Assembly: GCA_017550285.1 (NCBI GenBank)
Contig: JAFZPP010000001.1
Span: 1 to 64,000 of the forward strand
From: Oscillospiraceae bacterium
Lineage (GTDB): Bacteria; Bacillota; Clostridia; Oscillospirales; Ruminococcaceae
Length of the DNA stretch: 64,000 bases
Reading direction: 5' to 3'
Shown here: piece by piece, positions 1-8,745 of the stretch
How the letters are laid out: the number at the start of each line of letters is the position of its first letter
Numbering within the stretch: position 1 is the first letter of the stretch
Translations under genes and position numbers: made by a program
The notes under the pieces: generated by a model
Databases searched by the model: none
What the model saw: only the letters and a program-made list of their open reading frames with translations
Told to the model about the DNA's origin: nothing

Positions 1-136
1 CTCGCTCCGGATCGTCCCATCGTGCCAAAGCCTCGGCACCAAAGACCTTGCCGGAGATGGTACGGGTCAACGGTTGGAAGAATGCCTTAATATACCCGTT
101 GTTCAGGGCTTCTTCAAATCTGTTTACAAAATCCAT
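1..136 (-). CDS. EAL-domain protein, N-terminal fragment cut by window edge
   Basis: Only the first 45 codons are visible. The start is the ATG at 136-134, with AGGTGATA just upstream as ribosome binding site. The protein starts MDFVNRFEEALNNGYIKAFF and continues with QPL and GAEALARW, the opening of an EAL domain (FxQP...xxEALxRW), the cyclic-di-GMP phosphodiesterase fold. Most of the protein lies beyond the window, so domains after EAL and catalytic completeness cannot be judged. A second EAL protein lies at 11.9-13.5 kb. Confidence 0.75.
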   Translation of the reverse strand, partial: MDFVNRFEEALNNGYIKAFFQPLTRTISGKVFGAEALARWDDPER

Positions 137-163
137 TCTATATCACCTCTAGTCGAGTTATCA

Positions 164-697
164 TCATGTAAGTCTGTATGTCCTGATAAAATCCTTTTCA
201 TTTGCGCCGTCAGCAATGTATCTGAGCAGTATCTCTGCACAGGCTCTACTATCGCTGTCTGCCTTGTGGTGATCCAGAGGGATCCCGTAGTAATCGCATA
301 AGATATTCAGGTTGTGCTTCATCCCCGGCAGGAGCTTGCGCCCGGCTTGGACGGTACAGAGATAGCGCACTGACTTCTTCCATGTGATATTGTAGGCGGT
401 TAAGCATGCTTTCAAAACAGAAAGGTCGAATACCGCATTGTGAGCAACAAGAACGCCGGACTCCATCCATGGTTTTATAGTTTCCCACAGTTCAGAAAAT
501 GTCGGAGCATCTGCCACAGTGAAGTCATCTATTCCTGTCAGCTCTATATTAAAGCTATCGAACGGCACTTCTGGGTTTACATAGGAAAAGAGACTATCCG
601 TAATTACACCGTCAGATATTTTTGTAATTCCTATTGCGCTCATGCGATTGTTATAGCGGTTGGGTGTTTCTACATCAAATACTATGTAGGTGTGCAT
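164..697 (-). CDS. DEDDh 3'-5' exonuclease (DnaQ/epsilon-like)
   Basis: A 177-residue protein of the DnaQ-like exonuclease superfamily, which removes nucleotides from DNA or RNA 3' ends. Motifs in order: FDVET near the N-terminus (Exo I Asp/Glu), HNAVFD (Exo II) and HHKADSDS (Exo III, His plus Asp of the DEDDh type). It is a stand-alone exonuclease domain with no polymerase, BRCT or helicase module. The start is the ATG preceded by AAAGGAG at seven bases; an ATG six codons upstream would sit on top of this ribosome binding site. The gene lies between the EAL fragment and about 390 bp of gene-poor DNA. The physiological substrate cannot be read from sequence. Confidence 0.85.
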   Translation of the reverse strand: MHTYIVFDVETPNRYNNRMSAIGITKISDGVITDSLFSYVNPEVPFDSFNIELTGIDDFTVADAPTFSELWETIKPWMESGVLVAHNAVFDLSVLKACLTAYNITWKKSVRYLCTVQAGRKLLPGMKHNLNILCDYYGIPLDHHKADSDSRACAEILLRYIADGANEKDFIRTYRLT

Positions 698-871
698 TGA
701 CGCGTCTCCTTTCATTCCAACAGCAACTCATGAACATAAATCATCGCAGTGTTTACATGCGATATAATCATATGCGGTTTAATAAGGGTAAAGTTTTTTG
801 CAGACATTTGATCTTTATAAATTTATTATACCATGTTTGATTCACTAAGTCAATAATGATAGAGGGAACCT

Positions 872-937
872 ATGAATCGAAATCAACAGAAAATCCTTGC
901 AATCATCGCAATGACGGTAGAGAGATTAACAGAGTAA
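872..937 (+). pseudogene. Possible 21-codon remnant
   Basis: A 21-residue frame (MNRNQQKILAIIAMTVERLT...) follows AGAGGGA at a good distance from its ATG and then stops. The opening resembles TraX-type membrane proteins, which commonly start MxxNQxKxIAxxxM, so this could be the start of a lost gene. Otherwise 698-1006 holds no convincing gene. The assignment is a guess from a short stretch. Confidence 0.2.
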
Positions 938-1006
938 AATGTTCCGCGTCTTCCACTCCATAAAAATAGCGTCACGAAATCCCCCGCCTGTCAAGCGGTT
1001 TCTTTC

Positions 1007-1035
1007 TTGACAATTTGTACTGCATGATATATAAT
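1007..1035 (+). promoter_or_regulatory. Consensus sigma-A promoter for the CPBP gene
   Basis: TTGACA (1007-1012), 17-base spacer, TATAAT (1030-1035). Transcription should begin near 1042, downstream of an in-frame ATG at 1015, which supports the later start at 1090. Confidence 0.85.
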
Positions 1036-1089
1036 AAGAAAACAGGCAGCTGTCTCGCCAAACAATCTGAAAATGAAGGAGAAAACGAT

Positions 1090-2154
1090 ATGGAAGCATC
1101 TTCAAAGAAGAAACTATGGATTTTTATTACTGTTGCCTACGGCGTCACCGCGATCATGAATCTGTTCATGATCGTCGGGCTGAAAAAAGGGTATGACCTC
1201 ACCTGCTTTGTCAATGCGCAGATGATGTATCCCGCATGCGGCGTCATCCTGGGCAAGCTCATCTGCCGCAAGCAGAATGAACCGCTTCCGCTCACAGGTT
1301 ATATCACCGTCCTGACAACAACCGCTGTCATGATTGTGATCAACTTCTGCTCGCTGTTCATCCATATGGATCCGCTGGTCGAAGGCGTACCGGGCTCGGA
1401 TGTCTGGTCGATGCTTTCCAGCATTGCGGTCATGATCGGAAGTATTGTTGCATATATCTTCTTCTGGGTATGCGGCAAAGAAAAGCGGGAAAAAGCTGGC
1501 CTTGAGCGGAAAAACATTGTCTGGAGCATCATACTTGTCATCACCTTCATCCTGCTTCTCTCCGCAAAAATCCTGATCAGCGTCGTTACATCAGATGCTG
1601 CTGCCTCCACACATGAAGGCATGGATGAACTCAGAACGGCTCTGACATCCATGAAAACATGGCTCGGCTTTATGATCCTTCCGATCAACTTCTTCTTTGT
1701 GTGGATCGCCTTTTTCGGCGAGGAATACGGCTGGCGTTATTATTTGCAGCCGATCATGCAGAAGAAATGGGGTAAGCGCGGCGGCGTGCTGCTGCTCGGT
1801 CTGGTATGGGCCGTCTGGCATATCGGTGCTGACTTTATGTATTATACCACCGAATACGGCTTGCAGGCATTTGTCACCCAGATCATTACCTGCGTGGGTA
1901 TCGCCATTTTCTTCGGATATGCATATTTGAAAACGCAGAATATCTGGGTTCCGGTTATCATGCATTATATCAATAACAATATGGCAGCCCTGCTGAACGG
2001 CGGCGAAGCGGATGCACTCCAGAATCAGGTGATTCCGTGGTCTGCGATCCCGTTCGCGGCGCTTTCGAGCATCGTGTTCCTGCTGTTCATTCTGATGCCG
2101 ATTTATAATCAGTCGGTGAAAGACCCCGTAACCGAAAACAGCACAACAGAATAA
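1090..2154 (+). CDS. CPBP-family intramembrane metalloprotease
   Basis: A 354-residue multi-pass membrane protein of the CPBP (CAAX protease/bacteriocin-processing, Rce1-like) family. The family motifs are in the C-terminal half: EEYGWRYYLQP (EExxxR), VWAVWHIGADF (second metal-site His) and MHYINNN (HxxxN). Hydrophobic segments are spread through the protein, several before the catalytic region. Such proteases are linked to peptide maturation and bacteriocin self-immunity; nothing nearby names the substrate. The start is the ATG behind GAAGGAG. Its own consensus promoter and a following terminator make it a single-gene unit. Confidence 0.9.
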   Translation: MEASSKKKLWIFITVAYGVTAIMNLFMIVGLKKGYDLTCFVNAQMMYPACGVILGKLICRKQNEPLPLTGYITVLTTTAVMIVINFCSLFIHMDPLVEGVPGSDVWSMLSSIAVMIGSIVAYIFFWVCGKEKREKAGLERKNIVWSIILVITFILLLSAKILISVVTSDAAASTHEGMDELRTALTSMKTWLGFMILPINFFFVWIAFFGEEYGWRYYLQPIMQKKWGKRGGVLLLGLVWAVWHIGADFMYYTTEYGLQAFVTQIITCVGIAIFFGYAYLKTQNIWVPVIMHYINNNMAALLNGGEADALQNQVIPWSAIPFAALSSIVFLLFILMPIYNQSVKDPVTENSTTE

Positions 2155-2159
2155 ATATG

Positions 2160-2200
2160 AAAAGAGGGATTCACCACAGCGGCGAATTCCTCTTTTCTTA
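2160..2200 (+). terminator. Rho-independent terminator of the CPBP gene
   Basis: AAAAGAGGGATTC pairs with GAATTCCTCTTTT (one G-U) and is followed by more T residues, just past the CPBP stop codon. Confidence 0.8.
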
Positions 2201-2594
2201 TCATCATCATAAATCAAGCCGCTCCGTCTAAGTATGCGTTAAATAGTAATCGTATGAGTGCGGAAACAGCAGACTGCTTTTCTGACGCTGTCCTTGCTAT
2301 ACTCTTCAACAGTTTCCGCGCATCAACACTTTCAACAAAGCACTGCTTTCAACTTTGGCTGTTTTGCCCATTGATTTTTCTTAGCAGGTTTTAGTGTGTC
2401 TATTCTATGGGGATTATATAATTTCACAGGCACAGCTTTTTTCTTTGGCAGGAGCCATCAGAATAAAACATATTTCAGCTTGTATATCAGCTGCCTGATA
2501 TCAGCAAGAAGCCGCTCATTTCAGCGTAGCAGCCTGAATTGAGCGGCTTATCATTTTGACAATCGATAAACGGGATCTGGGGATTATATCCCCA
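2201..2594. other. Intergenic stretch with one hairpin
   Basis: No coding region is supported. A hairpin (AGCCGCTCA at 2510-2518 with TGAGCGGCT at 2540-2548) lies just past the stop of the minus-strand zinc-ribbon gene and may end its transcript, although the T-rich tract is on the plus side. Nothing else stands out. Confidence 0.5.
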
Positions 2595-4739
2595 TTAGGA
2601 CGAAGAGGTATACTTTAAGTACGCTTGCGGCAGCAAGCCGGTGCCGAACAGCGCATCGGCAGTGCCGATCTTTTTCTGCGCACCGGGGGAACAGAGCCGC
2701 AGCGTTCTGTCGGCACTGATTGTAAACAGCGTATCCTCAGAGAGCGGTGAGATCGGCCGCCACGCAGTTTCGTTCAGTAGCTCGTTGCTCAGCTTCTGCA
2801 TATCCGCATCCCGGAAAATGGATACACTGCTGTCCTGCGCGGAATAGCAGAACAGGACGCCGTTTGAACGGCTGATACGGGTGATCGGACCGGTTGTTGT
2901 TTGCAGCAGCTGCATTGTACCGCTCTTCTGATCCAGGCGAAATAGCGACGACGCCAGACAGAAGATATCGGGCGCAGATGCATTCTTCGGCTGGTTTGCA
3001 AACCATGTTCCGTTTTCCGGTGCATCCTCCAGCTTTTGGAACGAGATCATCTGCTTTTCGTTCGGGATCGCATAATATATATTCGGATATGTCATATCTG
3101 TGTCGGTTTTAGATCCCATATCCTCCAGTGCTCTTTGCAGTCCTTGAGATAATTCATTTTCTGTTTCTGCTGCATACAGGATCGGAAACTGCGTATCGAA
3201 CTGCAGCTTCAGATCGCCTGTCACTGTGACGGCATCGTCGAAGGACATGATCACCGCCTGACCGGAGTAATAAAGATATGGCTTGGAAGCTTCATTATTG
3301 CAAAACGTCAGATATGGCGCGGTGCGGCAGATATCCAGCTGCTCAAACAGATCTTCATGATTCAGTGTCTGCAGGGAAATGCAGTTTTGCTGTTCCGCAT
3401 CATAATAGCAGACAGTGGAAAGCCGTGACGAGGACAGCCATGCGTTTGAATGCCACACATAATAGAAGCTTCCGTCCGGATAAGCACAGAGAAGCTCCAG
3501 TGTTTTCAACAGATCTTCCGAGTTTGTAACGGCGTAGTTGATAAGTCGCTGTTCTCCTTCTATCAGGTCAGTCTGTTTCAGAATAATCGCGCTTTCACTC
3601 ACAATTGACCAGGAATAGAGATACCGGTCGCTGTCTAAATAGGGAACAGCCCATACAGAGATCGGATCCTTTGAAATAAGCTCCGGCGTCTCCCCGTCCC
3701 CGGCGCAGTAATACAAATTGCAGAACGGTTCCATTGTTTCCCAGACGCTCCAGGGCGTCTGGTTTGTTTCGACAGCAGCGGGTAAACGCATTCCGTGAAA
3801 ATCATATGCATCTTTGTGCAGTGCGGTCAGAAAAAAGATCCCTTCCATGCCGGTGACCTTCCAGTAACGGACAACACTGTCGCTCAGCACTTCCTCTTCG
3901 CCGTCCGGCTGTTTCCGGCAGAGTGCATCATCATTGTTGATGTAATAGATCGTGTTACCGTCCAGGATATAGGGCGGGAGCATATCCGTGAACTGAAACG
4001 CTTCTGTTTCGTTCAGACGTCCGATCTCCTTGACAGCCGCAGTGACTTCCGGGTACATGAGGATATCTGCTAGATCCTGCGATGTCTTCGGCGAATCCAG
4101 ATCGCGGTAAGCGATCGTGCAGGTATCCTCGGTAAAATTCTTTGGATAATAGATGCGACTGCCATCCGGGCTGATCTGTGTCAGCTTTTGCAGATAGGCG
4201 TCTGAGAGTTCGGACTTCGGTATGCCGTTCGGTGTCAGCCGGATCGTTTTGCCGGTATCATCCCGGTAAAAATACAGCGTATTGTCACGCCGGTAAAAGG
4301 CAAAGCTTTCGGTCTGCAGCGCATCGGACCGGAAACCGTCGCGCAGACTGAAGAAGGCGACTCCGCCCAGGGCGATGATCCCGACAGCGGCAAGCAGGAT
4401 CGCTGCTTTGCTGTTCTTTTTCTGCTTGTCATCTGCTTCGGTGCGCTGTGCGGGTGATGTCTGCTCCTGCTGCTTTTCTGCCGAATCTTCTTCGGCTTCT
4501 TCAGTGGGCGCTTTCGCTTCCAGCTGAGGCTGCTGTACGGCCTTTTCACGGCGGAGCGTCAGATAGACCTCGCGCTGCTCCTCCTGCTGTTTGCGGGATT
4601 GCTGTTCCTGCAGAAGTGCAGCTGTAAACGGATCCGGTATGCTGTTTTCCGGCGTAAAATGTGTGCCGCACTGCGCACAGATATCGGGCTGGATCGTATA
4701 TTTCGCGCCGCATTTTGGACATTTTGTCAAACTATCCAC
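2595..4739 (-). CDS. Zinc-ribbon single-pass membrane protein with large external domain
   Basis: A 714-residue protein. The N-terminus has two CxxC pairs (CPKCGAKY and CAQCGTHF, residues 8-25), a zinc ribbon. A Gln/Glu-rich stretch follows, then one membrane segment (AAILLAAVGIIALGGVAFF, about residues 113-131), then about 580 residues predicted outside the cell, rich in Tyr and Asp with repeated short strands such as LYFYRDD and IYYINNDD. That pattern suits a beta-propeller-like sensor (DUF5050-type), but no catalytic motif is seen. Many Clostridia encode such zinc-ribbon/TM/propeller proteins of unknown role. It follows a small gene 44 bases upstream on the same strand. Confidence 0.65.
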   Translation of the reverse strand: MDSLTKCPKCGAKYTIQPDICAQCGTHFTPENSIPDPFTAALLQEQQSRKQQEEQREVYLTLRREKAVQQPQLEAKAPTEEAEEDSAEKQQEQTSPAQRTEADDKQKKNSKAAILLAAVGIIALGGVAFFSLRDGFRSDALQTESFAFYRRDNTLYFYRDDTGKTIRLTPNGIPKSELSDAYLQKLTQISPDGSRIYYPKNFTEDTCTIAYRDLDSPKTSQDLADILMYPEVTAAVKEIGRLNETEAFQFTDMLPPYILDGNTIYYINNDDALCRKQPDGEEEVLSDSVVRYWKVTGMEGIFFLTALHKDAYDFHGMRLPAAVETNQTPWSVWETMEPFCNLYYCAGDGETPELISKDPISVWAVPYLDSDRYLYSWSIVSESAIILKQTDLIEGEQRLINYAVTNSEDLLKTLELLCAYPDGSFYYVWHSNAWLSSSRLSTVCYYDAEQQNCISLQTLNHEDLFEQLDICRTAPYLTFCNNEASKPYLYYSGQAVIMSFDDAVTVTGDLKLQFDTQFPILYAAETENELSQGLQRALEDMGSKTDTDMTYPNIYYAIPNEKQMISFQKLEDAPENGTWFANQPKNASAPDIFCLASSLFRLDQKSGTMQLLQTTTGPITRISRSNGVLFCYSAQDSSVSIFRDADMQKLSNELLNETAWRPISPLSEDTLFTISADRTLRLCSPGAQKKIGTADALFGTGLLPQAYLKYTSSS

Positions 4740-4783
4740 ACCTCTTTTTCAGGTTCTGTATCTCCGAATGCAGTATCGGATGT

Positions 4784-5053
4784 CTATTCCTCTGCGATTG
4801 CATAGCGATCTTCACGACGTAAATTATGCTTAATCAGAAATTTCAGCTGCGGATCATGCCAATGCAGAAGCAGCATGTTTTCAAGCGCCTCATTGCCGGA
4901 ATCCGTGCGAAACAGCAGCGGCTTTTCCGTCATCTGCTCTGCTGCTGTGATGGTTTCAGCGGGAAACTCCGGCGTGCCGCTCTGGCAATGCTGCTTGTCT
5001 TCACTCGGTGTAATCAGTCTTTCATCGCTTACAACATACTCAATTTTCCGCAT
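4784..5053 (-). CDS. Hypothetical protein of about 89 residues
   Basis: A soluble, charged 89-residue protein with no recognised motif; its C-terminal half contains MLLLHWHDPQLKFLI. The ATG at 5053 follows GGAGAG with about a dozen bases between; a GTG four codons earlier is possible but abuts the ribosome binding site. It lies 44 bases before the zinc-ribbon gene on the same strand, so the two probably share a transcript. Confidence 0.5.
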   Translation of the reverse strand: MRKIEYVVSDERLITPSEDKQHCQSGTPEFPAETITAAEQMTEKPLLFRTDSGNEALENMLLLHWHDPQLKFLIKHNLRREDRYAIAEE

Positions 5054-5167
5054 TTTCGATTTCACTCTCCGGGTGCTGTTTCCGCAGCGTTTCTTGTATC
5101 TCTATTTTACCATATTTACGCTGCTTTGTATAGTACTTGGCGGGTTTAGTTTTTCGAAATCAGGAAA

Positions 5168-5760
5168 TAGCCAATACGAAGGGACTCCTCTCTTTGTAGG
5201 CCTGTGCAATGCGGAGAATTTCAGAGACCCCTTAAAAAAGCCACCATTTATGCCGTTTTCGGCGGCTATATAATAGAGAGCTAATATTTTTTGCTGCAAA
5301 GGGGCTGTGAAAATGCCTTGCTTGTTCCATCTAAGTGGAAGGTCAAAATAGAATTCCATTAAATATCAAACCTATCATAAAGTGTTCGTGATTACAAACA
5401 ATCAGCAGCAAACCCTCTATTCAATATGTTGTGTAATACGGAGAAATATGCAAGAAGGGGGGATACGAAACGACGTTCCCATTCCATATATGTGATGGGG
5501 CATTATTATACTTGGAAAAAAGGGAATCCAAATTGCCAATCTCTGTACTATATTATGGAGATCGTTCTAACGTTATCTGAAATCAAAGCCTCAAACCCGC
5601 TTCCTGAAAGCACCAGCAGTATTTACAATGGGCATTACACCCGCTGTTCCGTCAGTTATATAAAAAGCAGAATTTTGTTTGCGAGAAGAAAATAATCGAA
5701 AAAAGTTGAAAAAAGGGGGCGAAAAAACGGCTACTTCTGTCCATATATATGGAAGGGCAT
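5168..5760 (+). repeat. Left part of a non-coding repeat array (three or more units)
   Basis: Degenerate units that recur to the right of the Fic gene. Unit 1 is about 5168-5280, unit 2 about 5397-5511, and a poorer unit lies at about 5583-5760. A unit opens with CAATCAGCAGCAAACCCTCT or a variant, continues with a GTTGTG.ATA block and ends either with TTCGGCGGCTATATAATAGA or with a CCATATATATGGAAGGGCAT type of end. Each end holds a -10-like TATAAT or TATATA. Between units lie about 120-130 bp of unrelated sequence. Unit starts are about 230 bp apart. No reading frame is conserved. Orientation is assigned from the -10-like ends. Confidence 0.6.
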
Positions 5761-5847
5761 ATTAAAAGCTGATACTACGGCATAAACAGGAAAAGGCTCT
5801 TCAGAGTCGAATTATCACTCGGAAAAGCCTTGGATTACTATTATTGG

Positions 5848-6933
5848 TTAGATTTCAATGAGAATTTCCCATTGCCCGTTCCGCTTACCGTTTTTACGGC
5901 GAAGGATACCTCTGTCCTGTAAATCCACTGTTCTCCGCTTGATTGTTCGTTCAGACATACCCGTAGAAACAGCAAGCTCTTTTTGCGTAACAGTAGGATT
6001 CTGAGCGATCGTACGCAAAAGCGCCAGTTCCTCCAAAGTGCAATTATGGCACTTTGAAACATCAGACTTGGCACTTTGAATGGCACTTTGGTCTGTCCTA
6101 GCATAGTCAATATGCATATATCTGTTCTTGAGGTTATGATTTGCGCCTGTAAGCAAGTTCTCCATAAACTGCTCCAGAAAGGCAGTCGTAGCATGAACAT
6201 CTTTTTGCAGATCATTATAGTTCGCTCTGACCAGCGCATTTCGGAAATACCATGAATTGTCAGCGAAAACCTGATTGCTCACATGGAATCCGAATGTTTG
6301 CAGATACTTAATCATGAACACTGCAGTCGTGCGGGTATTGCCTTCACAGAAAGGATGAATCTGCCAGATACCGGAAATAAACTTGGCGATGTGCTTGATT
6401 GACTGTGCTGCATCCAGATCCGCAAAGGAAAATGCTTTTTCCTGGCTGAAATCATAGTCGAGCGTATCACGGATGCTGTCATATGCAGCATAGAAGACCG
6501 ATGCTCCGTTCAGCACCCATTCTTTCTTGGAAATGTTATAGGTTCTATATTCTCCCGCTGACATGAAAACGCCTGTGAACAGTCTGCGGTGAATGGACTG
6601 CAACTCTGCCGGTGATAACTGAAACGTTTTCTCAGCTAACAGCTCGGCAATGCGTGAAGCGACAATATCAGCCTCTTTTGTATCCTGTTCAGCCGTCATA
6701 CGTACATCGCGCTGTTCGTAGTAGCTGTAAATCCGCTTCTGCGCGGTCGCAATGTCGATTTTTCCTTCAATATGCTCCTTTGCGGTTTCAAGCAAATAAT
6801 CAGAGGTTTGCAGGCCGTCAACATCCTGCAAACCAATTGCAGTCTGCCACGCAGCACTTTTCTCAGAACGGTCAGGCTCACCCTGACGAATATATTCCTC
6901 TAAATCATATTGCCAATCATGTTCATGAGCCAT
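5848..6933 (-). CDS. Fic-family protein with C-terminal winged helix
   Basis: A 361-residue Fic/DOC protein, the family that transfers AMP or other phosphate-containing groups to protein hydroxyls. The active-site loop IHPFCEGNTRTT matches HxFx(D/E)GN(G/K)R and is intact. An N-terminal helical region precedes the core and the C-terminus is a winged helix-turn-helix (QKELAVSTGMSERTIKRR), as in the common Fic-HTH architecture. The linker holds three copies of a CAAAGTGCCA-type repeat. The start is the ATG with AAAGG upstream, 34 bases after the predicted transcription start. No separate antitoxin is apparent next to it. Its target cannot be inferred. Repeat units flank it on both sides. Confidence 0.88.
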   Translation of the reverse strand: MAHEHDWQYDLEEYIRQGEPDRSEKSAAWQTAIGLQDVDGLQTSDYLLETAKEHIEGKIDIATAQKRIYSYYEQRDVRMTAEQDTKEADIVASRIAELLAEKTFQLSPAELQSIHRRLFTGVFMSAGEYRTYNISKKEWVLNGASVFYAAYDSIRDTLDYDFSQEKAFSFADLDAAQSIKHIAKFISGIWQIHPFCEGNTRTTAVFMIKYLQTFGFHVSNQVFADNSWYFRNALVRANYNDLQKDVHATTAFLEQFMENLLTGANHNLKNRYMHIDYARTDQSAIQSAKSDVSKCHNCTLEELALLRTIAQNPTVTQKELAVSTGMSERTIKRRTVDLQDRGILRRKNGKRNGQWEILIEI

Positions 6934-6973
6934 ACCTTTCTTCGCCTCCTCATAGTGCTCTGTCCATAACACT

Positions 6974-7002
6974 AGTATACCACAATACCGACGAAAACGC
7001 AA
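6974..7002 (-). promoter_or_regulatory. Promoter of the Fic gene
   Basis: Reading the minus strand: TTGCGT (7002-6997), 17 bases, TATACT (6979-6974). The resulting start point fits the ATG at 6933. Confidence 0.7.
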
Positions 7003-7047
7003 GTAGGAGGATGCCTTGTTGATATTCAGAGAATGCTGTCAACTTTA

Positions 7048-7869
7048 CCAAACTGCGACATTCCCTCTCTTTTGAAAGTTGTACATAAAACAGATTCTCA
7101 CCAAAATGGGCTTACAATACCGCTTTTTCTGTGGTGTATAGTGAAGGGCATATCCAGAAATCAAATATTTTTGGAAAAAGTCGCAATAGGGGGCTGAAAA
7201 AGTGCTTCTAAACACCATAATAAGTGAGGGGATAAATCAGGCATTCAGCGACCTTGAAACGGCTTCTGAGCGCATAGAAAAACACCCGTGATAATAACCA
7301 ATCAGCAGAAAGCCCTCTCTCCAAGGCACTGTGTATTTTAGAAGAATATTATTACAGTTTGGTAAAACATGCCCCATTTTGACCGTTCTCGCCGGCTATA
7401 TTATAGAGAGACATGCAAAATACAAACGAAATCATGAGATGTGAATCGCAGAAAAATGCCTCTCAAAGTGGCATCCAAAGTGATATCCGAACTAGTATCA
7501 TGCCTCACATAAGTACATCTGTCAACCACTGTAATTTTAACCAATCAGCAGCATACCCTCTCTTCGATGCGTTGTGCATAAAAAAGATTTTTCGTGAATT
7601 GATTGTAAAACAGAGGTTCTCGGCGGCTGTATTATAGAGGGGAAAAAGAATGCAGTCATGTAAATGAAATTACAGACCTTCGCACCGGCTAATGTGTTGT
7701 ATTCACAAGCGATAAGATTGAAATTATATTGCGGTTGCGTTTATAGCATGAAACTCGTAATAATCACTAAAGAGCCGAACCCTGTCTTCACGAAGTGTTG
7801 TATAGATAAGAGATTTTTACTGAGTGATGCATAAAACAGGGGGTTCTCGGCGGCTCGTATATAGAGGGG
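7048..7869 (+). repeat. Right part of the non-coding repeat array (four units)
   Basis: Units at about 7048-7150, 7298-7410, 7541-7641 and 7762-7869, starting 250, 243 and 221 bp apart. The best pair shares ACCAATCAGCAG...CCCTCTCT, GTTGTGCATA..., ...AAAACAG.GGTTCTC and GGCGGCTGTATTATAGAGGG. The first unit ends GTGTATAGTGAAGGGCAT, like the alternative ends left of the Fic gene. The intervening sequences do not resemble each other. Frames that cross units are not conserved, so I treat this as non-coding. Promoter-like ends suggest each unit could drive the spacer that follows, but -35 elements are poor. Confidence 0.65.
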
Positions 7870-7914
7870 CAAGAAAAAAGTCCCGGTACCTTGACAATTA
7901 AATAGCAATATACA

Positions 7915-8135
7915 GGCTACGTTTAACCTGCGGCTGGGCTAAACCTGGCAGCCACGGAATCTATACGCGATGACCATGCATATGGCATGAGAGCGATCAA
8001 TATGACGATTCGAGACCGGAGCAGCGTCCGGAGGCGATGAAACGCAGGTGATCATGATACTTCCGCCGAAAGGCGGCCCCGCCCGATCAGCGGTTTGGAG
8101 CTTAGTGCTATGCGGCTGATACGCTGTCAGTCGGC
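7915..8135 (+). ncRNA. Candidate structured RNA or long leader upstream of the antirepressor gene
   Basis: Several stems fall in a row: GGCT/AGCC with GTTTA/TAAAC inside (7915-7953), CATGC/GCATG (7975-7989), CCGGA/TCCGG (8016-8031), CCGCC-GAAA-GGCGG (8063-8076, a GNRA tetraloop) and ATCAGC/GCTGAT (8086-8120). The block ends about 50 bases before the BRO-type start codon, so it is either a leader or a separate RNA. TTGACA occurs at 7891 but no well-spaced -10 follows. I do not recognise the family. Confidence 0.4.
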
Positions 8136-8183
8136 CTGTGTATAAGAACACTCCGTATATTATTGGAAATGGGAGGAATGTAA

Positions 8184-8648
8184 ATGAGCAATGAGATGAT
8201 GATTTTCCGGAATGATGCGTTCAGCGATGTACGAACGGTGATGATCGACGGCGAGCCGTGGTTTGCGGCGACAGACGTCACAAGAATCCTCGGCTACAAG
8301 AATTGCAGCAAGGCAATCGCCGATCATGTGGACGAGGAGGACAAGGGTATAACGAAATGTTCCACTGCCGGCGGAATGCAAAATCTGACCGTTATCAACG
8401 AATCCGGTGTATTCAGTCTGATTATGCAGAGTAAGATGCCTGATGCAAGGCGATTCAAGCGCTGGGTAACGTCTGAGATTCTGCCGACGATCCGGAAAAA
8501 CGGCGGTTATGTATTTGATGAGGAAGCCTATGCACGGCGGCTGCTTTCATCACAGAGCGAGGAAGTCATTATGAGTTTCACAGCGGCGCTCAAAGCGCTC
8601 AGCCGGGAAAGCGAAGAGAATAATACAGTTGAGTATATCATCCGGTGA
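8184..8648 (+). CDS. BRO-N domain antirepressor-like protein
   Basis: A 154-residue protein that is almost entirely a BRO-N domain (residues about 5-110), the DNA-binding module of phage and mobile-element antirepressors. Signature stretches are GEPWFAATDVTRILGYKN, ESGVFSLIMQSKMPDARRF and RWVTSEILPTIRKNGGYV. The usual C-terminal KilAC or ANT domain is missing, leaving about 45 helical residues, so it may be a short form or a remnant. GGGAGG lies seven bases before the ATG. It sits inside the integrated element and follows the possible structured RNA. Confidence 0.85.
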   Translation: MSNEMMIFRNDAFSDVRTVMIDGEPWFAATDVTRILGYKNCSKAIADHVDEEDKGITKCSTAGGMQNLTVINESGVFSLIMQSKMPDARRFKRWVTSEILPTIRKNGGYVFDEEAYARRLLSSQSEEVIMSFTAALKALSRESEENNTVEYIIR

Positions 8649-8745
8649 AATATGGGACTACATACAAAGCAAAGATAATTGCCTGATGATAATAAAAAAT
8701 GCCAAAGAGGACAAGTCCTCCATGGCAGATTAAACAGATACATTT

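Noticed and set aside
7413-7637. 74-codon frame inside the repeat array
   Set aside because: It crosses a repeat unit, and the same region in other units is not open.
5168-7869. CRISPR array around the Fic gene
   Set aside because: Units are about 100 bp and degenerate with ~130 bp gaps; no 25-40 bp identical repeats and no cas genes.
7891-7919. Promoter TTGACA at 7891 for the structured RNA
   Set aside because: The only TATACA lies 12 bases downstream, too close; the 17-base position reads AGGCTA.
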